A stretch of 64,000 bases of DNA from positions 1,612,001 through 1,676,000 of the forward strand of contig NZ_CP102096.1 of the NCBI RefSeq assembly GCF_024582835.1, written 5' to 3'. The notes under the pieces were generated by a model. That model ran no database searches. It was not told where the DNA came from and worked only from the letters and a program-made list of their open reading frames with translations. The position numbers and the translations under genes were made by a program. The DNA comes from Vibrio japonicus (GTDB taxonomy: Bacteria > Pseudomonadota > Gammaproteobacteria > Enterobacterales > Vibrionaceae). The stretch's first letter is position 1. The number at the start of each line of letters is the position of its first letter. Positions 1 to 8,940 of the stretch are shown piece after piece.

Positions 1-43
1 AGAGCTGAGAGCGATTCAGGTTTACTGATAGCTCTCTTTACAA

Positions 44-292
44 TTAGAACAGATCTTGTTGCGGATTTTCATCTTCGCTAGTATCGGAGACGTCAATTCT
101 CCCTGCGCGAAGTTTCCTAAGATACCTTTGGCGACACAGCTTAATGACATGCAGCTTATGGGTGTTGGACATTTTTAACCAATTGAAGCGCTCATCTCTA
201 TTACGCATACATCCTTTACAGTAGCCTTTTTCATCCACCGTACATACGCCTACACATGGGCTTGGTACTTCAAAAAACTCTAACTGCTCCAC
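44..292 (-). CDS. DUF1289 family small cysteine-rich protein
   Basis: An 82-residue protein of the DUF1289 family. Its N-terminal part holds the family's Cys pattern (CVGVC, then C-K-G-C about ten residues on), which looks like a small metal-binding knuckle, followed by a basic Arg/Lys-rich helix. The molecular function of the family is unknown. I chose the GTG at 292: the protein then starts EQLEFF, and a TGGGG ribosome-binding-like sequence lies just upstream. The frame is also open to a TTG at 310, with no good ribosome-binding site there. The gene stands alone, divergent from the META-domain lipoprotein gene. Confidence 0.85.
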   Translation of the reverse strand: MEQLEFFEVPSPCVGVCTVDEKGYCKGCMRNRDERFNWLKMSNTHKLHVIKLCRQRYLRKLRAGRIDVSDTSEDENPQQDLF

Positions 293-488
293 TCTCGACC
301 CCAGAACCAATTCATCACATAAATGAATTTATAAGAGACAAATATTTTTAATTATCAGTCAGTTCCATTATGTGACATTGCGCAAACTATGACGTTTCCC
401 TGACAAAAACAGTGTTTTATTAACTATACTACCGCCACGGAATACTTGGCGTGTTCTATAAATTATTCACATATTGGAGTTGATTATT

Positions 489-932
489 ATGAAGCTTAGT
501 CTAAAAACGTTGCTGGCCGCAATGACTCTTCCAGTCTTGATGACTGCTTGTTCAAGCAATGGTGACAATGCACAACAGATTACAGCTCAGGATCTCCAGC
601 ACCACAATTGGGAACTCACAAGTATCGACGGTCAAGATCTTGTTCTTGATGGCCGTAATAAGGCCCCTCGTTTAGAAATTGGTGAAAACATGATGGCGAA
701 TGGCAACGCAGGTTGTAATAACTTCTTTGGCCAAAGTGAACTTCAAAACAATCAACTACGCATCGAAAAAATGGGCATGACAATGAAGATGTGTATTGGA
801 AACGCGATGGATATCGAGAAAGCAGTGGCTCAAACACTGTCGGATTGGAGTGACATCACACTTACTGAGCAGACACTGACTCTAAAAAATGCGACTCACA
901 CGCTGACATTTAAAAACAGCGATTGGAAATAG
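489..932 (+). CDS. META/HslJ domain lipoprotein
   Basis: A 147-residue lipoprotein. The N-terminus has a basic start, a hydrophobic stretch and a lipobox-like MTAC near residue 20, so it is probably processed by signal peptidase II. The rest matches the META/HslJ fold: a W-E-L-x-S-I-D-G opening, then the N-A-G-C-N-N-F-F-G motif, then M-x-M-C. E. coli HslJ is a heat-inducible outer-membrane lipoprotein of this family linked to novobiocin resistance; a specific role here is inference. The ATG at 489 is preferred over an upstream in-frame TTG at 474 because it gives the clean signal peptide and has GGAG upstream. A strong terminator follows. Confidence 0.88.
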   Translation: MKLSLKTLLAAMTLPVLMTACSSNGDNAQQITAQDLQHHNWELTSIDGQDLVLDGRNKAPRLEIGENMMANGNAGCNNFFGQSELQNNQLRIEKMGMTMKMCIGNAMDIEKAVAQTLSDWSDITLTEQTLTLKNATHTLTFKNSDWK

Positions 933-1242
933 CAGAAAGTCATCCATTTCAATCAATTCAATTCCTAGCAGCCATCAGGCTGCTATTTTTTTCTTCCACT
1001 CGTGCGTTCTACTCAAAACAGTGGGCATTTCACTACACCACATTCTTTTCAACGCTTTTCTGAAAGTATTTTCCCAACAGCACGGTCTGTTCAATATCGA
1101 AACTCATCTCATTAAACACCTTAATTCACTGACAAAACTCGCGTTTTATAATTGAACTGAATGGATTACTATCCAAGGTAAAATAATGAGTCTGCAGACA
1201 TGCAGCTTAGGTTATTAAAATATCAAGAAAAATGGATCACGC
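933..1242. other. Intergenic region with terminator
   Basis: This 310-base gap holds the terminator of the META-domain gene near its left end and presumably the promoter of the ynj-type transporter operon at its right end. I looked for a thiamine riboswitch here, because ynjB-type transporters have been linked to thiamine, and did not see its conserved elements. No further coding sequence is visible. Confidence 0.6.
967..992 (+). terminator. Rho-independent terminator after META-domain gene
   Basis: A perfect 7-bp stem (AGCAGCC/GGCTGCT) with a four-base loop is followed by A and seven T residues. It ends the META-domain lipoprotein transcript. Confidence 0.9.
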
Positions 1243-2388
1243 ATGAAAAAGATATTATCTATCCTCAGCATTGTGGCGGCGACATTTTCCGCACCGAGCT
1301 TTAGCGAAAATTGGCAGCAAGTAGAACAAAAAGCAGATGGGCAAACCGTCTATTTTCACGCTTGGGGTGGGAGCCAAGAAATCAACCGCTATATACAGTG
1401 GGCAGGTAATGAGCTCAAATCGCGTTACAATGTGACGCTTCATCACGTAAAAGTCACTGACATTGCAGAAACAACCGCTCGTTTACTTGCTGAAAAAGCA
1501 GCGGGTAAAGAGACTGGAGGCAGTGTCGACATGGTTTGGATCAACGGTGAGAACTTTAAATCGATGAAAGAAAACCAACTTCTATTTGGCCCATTTGTCG
1601 ACACACTACCGAGTTGGCAGTATGTGGACAAATCTCTGCCTGTGACCGTCGATTTCTCAGTACCTACCGATGGCCTTGAGGCACCTTGGGGTGTCGGGCA
1701 ACTGGTCTTCATTCATGACAAAATGAGCCTTAACAATCCTCCTGAATCATTTTCAGAGATGCTCAGCTATGCGAAAGCGTTTCCAAACCGATTAACCTAC
1801 CCTCGCCCGCCTGAGTTTCATGGAACCAGCTTCATTAAATCGCTACTCATCGAATTAACGAACAACGATCCAATATTACAGAAGCCTGTCTCTTCTGATA
1901 GCTTCGATCTCGTCACAAAACCTTTGTGGAACTACTTAGATGAATTCCATAAAGTGGCATGGCGCGGAGGAAAACAATTCCCAGCCGGAACAGCGGAAAC
2001 CATTCAACTATTAGATGATGGTCAAATTGATCTTGCGATAACGTTCAACCCGAACGCGGTATTCTCTGCGCAGGCAAACGGTAATTTGGCCGACACCACC
2101 ACCGCCTATGCTTTAAGCAGCGGCGCGCTTTCTAATATTCACTTTTTAGCCATTCCGTGGAATGCAACGGCAACCGATGGAGCAAAAGTCGCGATCAACT
2201 TTTTGTTAAGTCCGGAAGCGCAGTCTCGCAAGGGCGACATTACTATTTGGGGCGATCCTTCCGTGTTAAATAGTCAATATTTAAAAGGAACAGCGAAAAA
2301 CACTCAGCAGTTTAAATCTGTCGCAGAGCCACACCCTAGCTGGCAAACTGCCTTAGAGAAAGAATGGCTGAAACGTTACGGTAGCTAA
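1243..2388 (+). CDS. ynjB: ABC transporter substrate-binding protein, YnjB family
   Basis: A 381-residue periplasmic binding protein with a Sec signal peptide that appears to end near residue 21 (Ala-Pro-Ser-Phe-Ser). It resembles the E. coli YnjB/COG4134 group, related to thiamine- and iron-type binding proteins. The mature N-terminus reads 'VYFHAWGGSQEINRYIQW', as in this family. The substrate is not known. The gene begins a tight operon: the permease starts 8 bases after its stop, followed by the ATPase and the phosphatidyltransferase. It probably delivers the ligand to YnjC. Family assignment is firm; any statement about substrate would be a guess. Confidence 0.88.
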   Translation: MKKILSILSIVAATFSAPSFSENWQQVEQKADGQTVYFHAWGGSQEINRYIQWAGNELKSRYNVTLHHVKVTDIAETTARLLAEKAAGKETGGSVDMVWINGENFKSMKENQLLFGPFVDTLPSWQYVDKSLPVTVDFSVPTDGLEAPWGVGQLVFIHDKMSLNNPPESFSEMLSYAKAFPNRLTYPRPPEFHGTSFIKSLLIELTNNDPILQKPVSSDSFDLVTKPLWNYLDEFHKVAWRGGKQFPAGTAETIQLLDDGQIDLAITFNPNAVFSAQANGNLADTTTAYALSSGALSNIHFLAIPWNATATDGAKVAINFLLSPEAQSRKGDITIWGDPSVLNSQYLKGTAKNTQQFKSVAEPHPSWQTALEKEWLKRYGS

Positions 2389-2396
2389 CCAGTTCA

Positions 2397-4106
2397 ATGT
2401 TAAGAGTATTTTACTTACTGATTATCATCGTTTGTGTGTTACCCACCATTCCGGGATTACTCGGAGTGGTGCTTTCCGCATTTGGATACATTCCACCACT
2501 CGGATTAACAGCGTTTTCGTTGGAAGGCTTTAGTGAAGTGTTTTCATGGGCAGGGGTTTGGCAATCCATCGGGATGACATTTTATACCGCGATCATTAGT
2601 AGCTATCTCGCGTGCTTCATGACTTTTGCCATCCTTCAGTCTTCTTGGAATACGCGATTTTGGAAAAAAGTGGAATTTGCGCTCTCTCCACTACTGGCTA
2701 TGCCTCATGTCGCTTTTGCTATCGGATTTGCATTTCTGTTCGCTCCCACAGGTATGGGCATGCGCCTGCTCACACAATGGTTTGACTACGATCCATCGAC
2801 TCAGACGGTGACAGACCTAGCCACGTTAATTAAAGATCCCTACGCATTAGGGCTTATCCTTATGCTGGCGATCAAAGAAGTGCCTTTCTTAGTGCTGATG
2901 AGCATCCCTATTTTGCAGCAACTCAAAATAGAAAAGATCCAAAAAGTCAGCCAATCTATGGGCTACAGCAGCGCTCAAACATGGTGGAAATGTATCTTGC
3001 CGCAGTGGCTATCCAAACTGCGTTTTCCTATGCTGGCCGTCATTGCTTATAGCCTTTCCGTCGTCGATGTCGCACTGATTGTCGGCCCGAATAACCCACC
3101 GACTTTCGCAGTATTAGTGTGGCAATGGTTTAATGATCCCGACTTATCGCTATTACCCAGAGCCGCCGCTGGAGCGGTCATTTTGTTTGGTATCGCGACG
3201 CTATTAATCCTCTTTACTCGCCTCATAGAGTGGATAGTAACCAAACAATACAAGCGCTGGCAATATTCAGGTCGTCGCGGTATTGGCTTACCGGGTAAAA
3301 GTTTTTTTACTGGCATTGCGCTGCTATTTACTCTAATGATTCCACTCATGGTGGTTTGGAGTTTCGCTCAGCGTTGGCGTTTTCCTGATTTGCTTCCAAG
3401 TCGTTTCAGTACTCGGTTTTGGGAATACGAATGGAGTGGAATCGTCAGCACTTTAGAACAAAGCATTTTGCTAGCGGTAACGAGCGCTTCGATTGCTCTT
3501 TTCCTTGCACTGATTGGTCATGAATACAAATTACGCCACCGCTGGCAGATTCCGGGGTACGTTATTGCAATTCCTATGCTAGTACCGCAGCTCTCTATTT
3601 TGTTCGGGATGCAAGTGGCTACACTTTACGTAAGTAGCAGCAGCTATTGGTTTTGGGTCTGTTGGTCTCACGTATTTTTCGCCTTTCCATTTGTTTACTT
3701 ATCGCTAGATGGCCCGTGGAGAGGCTTTGACAAGGGTTTAATGAGAGTCGCATTAAGCTTAGGTAAGTCGCCACTTCGCGCATGGCTGAAAATAAAGCTG
3801 CCCATTTTAATGCCTGCCATTGTATTTGCGTGGGCTGTCGGTATCAGCGTTAGCTTAACTCAATATTTGCCAACCTTGATGCTCGGTTCTGGCCGAGTGA
3901 GCACCATAACCACCGAAGCTGTCGCTCTGTCTAGTGGCTTTGACCGACGCGTCACGGCAATCTATGCGATTTGGCAAGCTCTATTACCTTTGGTTTTCTT
4001 TGCATTAGCGATCGCGTTTAGCCGCTTACAAACGAGATACCGCCGTTTATCTTTAAAAGGTTTATTTATTCATGAGTCTCTGTCTCGAAAACCTCACCAT
4101 CCTTAA
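2397..4106 (+). CDS. ynjC: ABC transporter permease, YnjC family
   Basis: A 569-residue inner-membrane permease with about 12 hydrophobic segments arranged as two similar halves, so one polypeptide supplies both transmembrane domains. Each half carries a permease coupling-helix motif (for example 'MGYSSAQTWWKCILPQW' in the first, and 'LGKSPLRAWLKIKLP' in the second). Its length and duplication match the YnjC/COG4135 family. The end overlaps the ATPase gene by 35 bases, which implies translational coupling. It would form the membrane channel with YnjD, fed by YnjB. Confidence 0.9.
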   Translation: MLRVFYLLIIIVCVLPTIPGLLGVVLSAFGYIPPLGLTAFSLEGFSEVFSWAGVWQSIGMTFYTAIISSYLACFMTFAILQSSWNTRFWKKVEFALSPLLAMPHVAFAIGFAFLFAPTGMGMRLLTQWFDYDPSTQTVTDLATLIKDPYALGLILMLAIKEVPFLVLMSIPILQQLKIEKIQKVSQSMGYSSAQTWWKCILPQWLSKLRFPMLAVIAYSLSVVDVALIVGPNNPPTFAVLVWQWFNDPDLSLLPRAAAGAVILFGIATLLILFTRLIEWIVTKQYKRWQYSGRRGIGLPGKSFFTGIALLFTLMIPLMVVWSFAQRWRFPDLLPSRFSTRFWEYEWSGIVSTLEQSILLAVTSASIALFLALIGHEYKLRHRWQIPGYVIAIPMLVPQLSILFGMQVATLYVSSSSYWFWVCWSHVFFAFPFVYLSLDGPWRGFDKGLMRVALSLGKSPLRAWLKIKLPILMPAIVFAWAVGISVSLTQYLPTLMLGSGRVSTITTEAVALSSGFDRRVTAIYAIWQALLPLVFFALAIAFSRLQTRYRRLSLKGLFIHESLSRKPHHP

Positions 4107-4722
4107 TCACAATGGTGAACCTCTGTTTACATCACTCGATCTCGCGATCAGCAACGGAGAAATTGTCACTTTGATGGGACCCAGTGGTTGCGGAAAATCA
4201 ACGCTGTTGGACGCCATTGCCGGACACTTAACCCCTGAGTTTCAGTGTTCAGGCAATATCGTACTCAACGGTAAACTCATTAACGATCTACCTGCGCATC
4301 ACCGTCAGGTTGGGATCTTATTTCAAGACGATCTGCTCTTCCCTCACCTTTCGATTTGGGAGAATTTAGCCTTTGCCCTGCCTAACGCGATCAAAGGTAA
4401 TGAACGAAAGAGTCGAGCCCTAAAAGCCTTGAAAGAGATATCGCTGTCGAAGCTGGCAGATTCGTACCCCGAACAAATTTCTGGTGGTCAAAGAGCCCGT
4501 ATCAGTTTAACTCGTATGCTACTGGCCGAGCCTAAAGTCGCTTTACTTGACGAGCCGTATAGCAAACTGGATAAAGAGCTTCGTGTGCAGTTTAGAAACT
4601 GGGTGACGGAACAACTGCGTAAAGCGAATATCCCTGCACTGATGGTGACTCACGACATTGATGATAAGCCCGAAGATAGCCGATGTGTGTTATGGCCTTG
4701 GGAGTCTCAAAATGTTAGATAG
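4072..4722 (+). CDS. ynjD: ABC transporter ATP-binding protein, YnjD family
   Basis: A 216-residue ABC ATPase. Walker A is GPSGCGKST at about residues 36-44, the Q-loop follows as FQDD, the signature is ISGGQRARIS, Walker B is ALLDEP, and the switch histidine lies in MVTHD. It is short for an ABC ATPase, as in E. coli YnjD, with no added C-terminal regulatory domain. It overlaps the permease gene upstream and the ynjF start downstream. It powers the YnjBCD importer at the cytoplasmic face of the inner membrane. Confidence 0.92.
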   Translation: MSLCLENLTILNHNGEPLFTSLDLAISNGEIVTLMGPSGCGKSTLLDAIAGHLTPEFQCSGNIVLNGKLINDLPAHHRQVGILFQDDLLFPHLSIWENLAFALPNAIKGNERKSRALKALKEISLSKLADSYPEQISGGQRARISLTRMLLAEPKVALLDEPYSKLDKELRVQFRNWVTEQLRKANIPALMVTHDIDDKPEDSRCVLWPWESQNVR

Positions 4723-5317
4723 AGTGAGTATTCAATTGATTCGACAGCCGCTAATGTTGGCTGCAAAGTACTTAGACACAACAGGCCTTACCGCCAACCA
4801 AGTGACCGTATTAGGTTTTGTGTGGGGCTGTTTTTCACTACCTGCACTGATGGCCGAGCATTACTTACTTGCTTTAGTGTTTATCGTCCTAAACCGAATT
4901 TTTGATGGCTTGGATGGTGCGCTTGCTCGAATACAAGGGATCACTGATGCTGGCGGATTTTTGGATATCAGCCTCGATTTTCTGTTCTATTCACTCATTC
5001 CATTTGGGTTTGTTTTGGCGAACCCAGAGCAAAACGCCGTCGCTGGTGCTTTTTTGATCTTTTCGTTTGTTGGAACAGGCAGCAGTTTTCTTGCCTTTGC
5101 TGTCATGGCGAGTAAACGCGGCATCGGTAACCCAGTTTATAAAAACAAGTCCCTTTACTACATGAGCGGATTAACAGAGGGCACTGAGACCATTGCTTGT
5201 TTGGTCGCGTTTTGTCTTTTCCCGCTGCATTTTCCCGCTATTGCCTATCTGTTTGGTGCAGCCTGCTGGTTTACCACGTTTACGCGTATTTACTCAGGTT
5301 TTGAAACCTTAAAGTAA
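4712..5317 (+). CDS. ynjF: CDP-alcohol phosphatidyltransferase, YnjF
   Basis: A 201-residue membrane protein of the CDP-alcohol phosphatidyltransferase family. The catalytic motif runs from about residue 68 to 89: D-G-A-L-A-R, then G-G-F-L-D-I-S-L-D, so the four acidic metal ligands are present. The spacing between AR and the next motif G is seven residues, one shorter than in PgsA; E. coli YnjF appears to share this. The enzyme should move a phosphatidyl group from CDP-diacylglycerol to an alcohol acceptor that is not known. I chose the ATG at 4712, which overlaps the ynjD stop by 11 bases; the open frame extends further upstream inside ynjD. Confidence 0.9.
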   Translation: MLDRVSIQLIRQPLMLAAKYLDTTGLTANQVTVLGFVWGCFSLPALMAEHYLLALVFIVLNRIFDGLDGALARIQGITDAGGFLDISLDFLFYSLIPFGFVLANPEQNAVAGAFLIFSFVGTGSSFLAFAVMASKRGIGNPVYKNKSLYYMSGLTEGTETIACLVAFCLFPLHFPAIAYLFGAACWFTTFTRIYSGFETLK

Positions 5318-5321
5318 ACAA

Positions 5322-5355
5322 AAGGCATGTATCGGAATCTCCTGACACATGCCTT
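5322..5355 (-). terminator. Hairpin between convergent ynjF and methyltransferase genes
   Basis: A 9-bp stem (AAGGCATGT/ACATGCCTT) sits between two convergent genes. On the minus strand it is followed by a T-rich run, so it best serves the methyltransferase transcript. It may also act weakly for ynjF. Confidence 0.7.
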
Positions 5356-5379
5356 AGTCTCTCTATCTCAACACGTTTC

Positions 5380-6315
5380 CTAGTAGGAAAATTCGAGCAC
5401 TTTTAAGCTTGCTTGTTCGTCGATATCTTCAAATTCCGGTGGATTTTTCAGTCTTTGTACAAAGTTAAGTTGTGGCGCTTCTTCTTTCATACTATTGATC
5501 AAAAAGTCACAATCCACTTGTGGTGAGTTGACGCACGCTAAGACTTGTCCACCAGCAACTAGTAGATCAGGCAATCGGCGAAGGATCTTTTTGTAGTCTT
5601 TTGTTAGAGCAAAACTGCCCTTTTGGAACGACGGCGGATCAATAATAATCAATTCATAAGGGCCAGATTTCTTAATTTTTCCCCACGATTTGAATATGTC
5701 GTGAGCCAAAAACTTCACCTGATTTAAGTTGTGATCGTTTAAGCGATGATTGTCACGCCCCTTAGATAAAGACGCTTTCGCCATATCCACGTTCACCACC
5801 TGATCGGCACCACCCGCAATCGCAGCAACAGAAAAGCCGCAAGTGTACGCAAATAGGTTTAAAACGTTCTTATGCTTTGCATTCTCTCTCACCCAATTAC
5901 GGCCATAGCGCATATCTAAAAACAGGCCAAAATTCTGATTACGACCAATATCCAACTGATATTTAAGCCCTGATTCAACCACAACTGGTTTGCTGTTTAA
6001 GTCACCCACCAAGATTTCTGACGGCGCACCGTCATCATAGCGATGCTGAAGAACGATGGTTTTTCCCTCGACGTCACGCCAAACCGTTTGATTTGTTAAC
6101 TCCAGCAGCCCCTGTTTTAGTTGAGTGAGAAAATCGTCATCTGCTTGTTTAAATAGATTGACCAATAGCTGCCCATCGACCCAATCGCAGGTAATTTGTT
6201 CAAGACCTTCAAACTTTCTTCCACGCCCATGGAATAGTCGCCTTACCTCTTGAGAAGATTTTTCCAGCTGAAGGGTAATGTGCTCAAAAAAAATGGGTAG
6301 CTGTGATGCCTGCAT
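5380..6315 (-). CDS. Class I SAM-dependent methyltransferase (RlmI-like)
   Basis: A 311-residue Rossmann-fold methyltransferase. SAM-binding motif I is LNLFAYTCGFSVAA. A downstream IIIDPPSFQKG motif resembles the DPPxF active-site motif of RNA methyltransferases related to RlmI/RlmK. There is no separate PUA domain, which RlmI has. The start at 6315 has AGGAAG at good spacing; the open frame extends further upstream into the neighbouring gene. It lies 11 bases after the pseudouridine synthase gene, so both are probably co-transcribed and act on RNA. The target nucleotide is not known. Confidence 0.85.
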   Translation of the reverse strand: MQASQLPIFFEHITLQLEKSSQEVRRLFHGRGRKFEGLEQITCDWVDGQLLVNLFKQADDDFLTQLKQGLLELTNQTVWRDVEGKTIVLQHRYDDGAPSEILVGDLNSKPVVVESGLKYQLDIGRNQNFGLFLDMRYGRNWVRENAKHKNVLNLFAYTCGFSVAAIAGGADQVVNVDMAKASLSKGRDNHRLNDHNLNQVKFLAHDIFKSWGKIKKSGPYELIIIDPPSFQKGSFALTKDYKKILRRLPDLLVAGGQVLACVNSPQVDCDFLINSMKEEAPQLNFVQRLKNPPEFEDIDEQASLKVLEFSY

Positions 6316-6326
6316 AATGCTTCCTG

Positions 6327-7022
6327 TTATTTGTTGATCGTCGGCCACGATAAATCCCACGGAGTAATCCAAGATTCGATGCCTAAACTCACGGTTTCTT
6401 GATTCCACTTTTCACCCAACAACGGATTATTACGCGGGTCACATACCAGTGAAAAACGCTCATTCTGATAATTGAACGAAAGAGCGAAAGCATGGAGGTA
6501 TCCTCTATCCGCTCGGCTTGCGCTGTTGTAAATCGGATCTCCCACGATGCCAGAACCTACAGACTTGAGTGCCACGCGGATTTGATGGGTCTTACCCGTA
6601 TGAGGTCTACATAGAAAAAGTCGCTCGCCCGGCTCTGCTGCGGCCGAAAAGAATTGCGTCACCGCTGGGTTATGCTGACTGTTGATAAGCTTCCACGATG
6701 AACGACGCGAGCGCTCCATATCACCACTGATTAAACCCTGTTTCTTTTTCGGTTTTTTGCTGCCAATCGCCAAGTAAAACTTACTGACCTCACGAGCAGC
6801 AAATTGACCAGATAACTCACTCGCGGCCTTTGAACTCTTTGCCAACAACAAAAGACCAGATGTCATCTTATCAAGCCTATGAACTAGGTATAACTGATCA
6901 TCACCTGTGAATTTAGCAACTTCTTGCAGCAGCATTGTATCGCCATCATCCTTATGTACAGAGACATTCGGATACTTATTGATGACGATGAAATCAGGAT
7001 GGGTAAAAACAATATCAAACAT
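6327..7022 (-). CDS. RluA-family pseudouridine synthase (TIGR01621 type)
   Basis: A 231-residue RluA-type pseudouridine synthase. The catalytic Asp is D51 in the motif HRLDKMTSGLLL. A later RPHTGKTHQIRVAL segment is also typical of the family. It lacks an N-terminal S4 domain, so it matches the short TIGR01621 group. The RNA target of this group is not established to my knowledge. It is the first gene of a two-gene unit with the methyltransferase. Confidence 0.88.
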   Translation of the reverse strand: MFDIVFTHPDFIVINKYPNVSVHKDDGDTMLLQEVAKFTGDDQLYLVHRLDKMTSGLLLLAKSSKAASELSGQFAAREVSKFYLAIGSKKPKKKQGLISGDMERSRRSSWKLINSQHNPAVTQFFSAAAEPGERLFLCRPHTGKTHQIRVALKSVGSGIVGDPIYNSASRADRGYLHAFALSFNYQNERFSLVCDPRNNPLLGEKWNQETVSLGIESWITPWDLSWPTINK

Positions 7023-7090
7023 TCGAGGCGCTCCGATTTGGACGCAAGAGTATACCTTGTATGCCTGCGAAAACCAGTGCTGAACAGATC

Positions 7091-7115
7091 AAAAAGGGGA
7101 GCTTACTAGCTCCCC
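7091..7115 (-). terminator. Terminator of the NSS transporter gene
   Basis: On the minus strand a GGGGAGC/GCTCCCC stem with a six-base loop is followed by five T residues. It lies just downstream of the sodium symporter stop. Confidence 0.88.
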
Positions 7116-7139
7116 ATCCTTTTGATTGTTCTTACTGTT

Positions 7140-8573
7140 CTACAGTTTCTTAGAGAAGATGCCTGCAAAAGCAATAATAGCAATACCTAACAACATGATT
7201 TCGCCTTTGCCGCTATCGAAACCCGATTTAATACCCATGAAGGCTACGATTGCGATAGCTACAGGGATAATGTACTTAACCAAGTTGTACCATAGGCCGA
7301 ACAGTGGGAAAGAGACTTCACCGTTGTTGGTGATTTCTTTCTCAAGGTCTTCACGAGTCAGACGCCAGCCAGCAAAAATACATACCAGCATACCGCCCAC
7401 CGCTAGGAAGATCTTATCGGTCAGTAGGTCAAAGATATCAAACGCGCCTGTACCAAATAACTGAGGTCCAACACCGCCAAGTGACAGCGACGCTAGAATA
7501 CATAGAGACGCCATAACCGTACTCGCAGTGACTACTGCAGTAGAACGCTTCATGCCTTTTTCATCAATTAAGTAAGACACGACCACTTCAAGTAGTGATA
7601 CCGATGATGTAAGTGCCGCAACACTCAGGCCAATGAAGAACAATAGCGCAAGTAGCAGACCAATGACACCGCCCATTTCAGCAAATAGCTGAGGGACAAC
7701 AACGAACACTAAGCCTGGACCCGCTGCTGGTTCCATTCCAAAAGCGAACATTGCTGGGAACATTGCGATACCTGCCAGGATAGCAACACCTGTATCCATA
7801 GCGGTAACCATACCCGTCGTCTGAACTAGGTTCTCTTTTCTCCTCAGGTAAGAACCGTACGTCATCATACAACCCATACCCAAACTTAGAGAGAAGAATG
7901 CCTGCCCTAGAGCCGCCAATACAACAGTACTATCAACTTTAGAAAAGTCTGGCATAAACAGGAACTCTAGACCTGCCATCGCGCCAGGTAGCATCAAACC
8001 TTTCACCGATACGATGATCAGAATCAGGAACAGTAATGGCATTAGAATTTTACCGGCTTTCTCAATACCACCTGAGATGCCCTTCATAACGATCATCACG
8101 TTCAAGAACAGGTAGAGCCCCATCCATAGCAACGGCTGAATTGGATCAGAAATGAATGAACCAAAGCTATCTCCAATCGCCTCTGGTGCACTCAATAGTC
8201 CACCACCGACTTTAAAGATGTACGCAACGGCCCAGCCACCTACCACTGGGTAGAAACCCATAATAAGTAGACCACTAAGAACGCCCATAACACCAGTAAA
8301 TGTCCAGCGACGGTCAGTGGATTTAAATGCGCCTACAGCGGAAAGACCTGTCCTACGGCCAATAGTGAACTCAGTGAGCATCACACTAAAGCCGATGAAA
8401 ATAACAAAGAAAAGATAAATCGCAACGAACGCTCCACCTCCGCTTTCACCAGCGGTATATGGAAACTTCCAAATGTTACCCAAACCTACAGCAGAACCTG
8501 CAGCGGCCATTACGAAGCCTAATTTAGACCCCCACGTATCACGGGGCTTTGTACTTGTAGTAGTTGTAGCCAC
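7140..8573 (-). CDS. Sodium-dependent transporter, NSS/SNF family
   Basis: A 477-residue membrane protein of the neurotransmitter:sodium symporter family. The first membrane helix carries the family's Na+/substrate signature 'AAAGSAVGLGNIWKFPY', followed by GGGAFV. About 11-12 hydrophobic segments follow, as in bacterial LeuT-like proteins. It should import an amino acid or related compound with Na+; the substrate cannot be read from the sequence. The gene is single, divergent from cls, with its own terminator. Confidence 0.92.
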   Translation of the reverse strand: MATTTTSTKPRDTWGSKLGFVMAAAGSAVGLGNIWKFPYTAGESGGGAFVAIYLFFVIFIGFSVMLTEFTIGRRTGLSAVGAFKSTDRRWTFTGVMGVLSGLLIMGFYPVVGGWAVAYIFKVGGGLLSAPEAIGDSFGSFISDPIQPLLWMGLYLFLNVMIVMKGISGGIEKAGKILMPLLFLILIIVSVKGLMLPGAMAGLEFLFMPDFSKVDSTVVLAALGQAFFSLSLGMGCMMTYGSYLRRKENLVQTTGMVTAMDTGVAILAGIAMFPAMFAFGMEPAAGPGLVFVVVPQLFAEMGGVIGLLLALLFFIGLSVAALTSSVSLLEVVVSYLIDEKGMKRSTAVVTASTVMASLCILASLSLGGVGPQLFGTGAFDIFDLLTDKIFLAVGGMLVCIFAGWRLTREDLEKEITNNGEVSFPLFGLWYNLVKYIIPVAIAIVAFMGIKSGFDSGKGEIMLLGIAIIAFAGIFSKKL

Positions 8574-8940
8574 GGTTACTCCATTAAACTAGTTTTATAT
8601 GTTGTGTTTGCTTCTGTTAGTCGCCGTAAAAAGTAGAGTGTATTTATTTTTATACTCTTATTAGAATTTTGAATGACGCTAACGTTACGGCAAGTAAAGC
8701 AGTTTACAAATAAAATTGGAACCCCGATCAGTATGATTTTTCAACAAAAATGTAAACAATATGTTTAATTGCTGTTTTTTTACTCGTTAACGTTTATCTT
8801 CCACTCTAGTTTGCAATTAAGATATTTGTTTAAACTTTTTAGTACTTGAAGATAGATGACCTAAGTCACTCAGCTATTCCTTGTTGTTCACCGCGTGTCG
8901 GATTACTATCAAATTAGCAGTTTTGTTCCTAGGTAACTGA
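8574..8940. other. Divergent intergenic region, NSS transporter / cls
   Basis: This 367-base AT-rich gap must hold the promoters of two divergent genes. A small hairpin (about 8634-8655, stem near AGAGTGTAT/ATACTCT) lies on the transporter side. I see no recognised operator, riboswitch or small ORF. Confidence 0.5.

Noticed and set aside
8..36. Small inverted repeat (GAGAGC/GCTCTC) at the left edge
   Set aside because: Long loop and no T run; it cannot be called a terminator, and the edge of the window hides its context.
1100..1242. Possible thiamine (TPP) riboswitch before the ynj-type operon
   Set aside because: I could not find the conserved CTGAGA and GAACCTGAT-type blocks, so a thiamine link is not supported by sequence.
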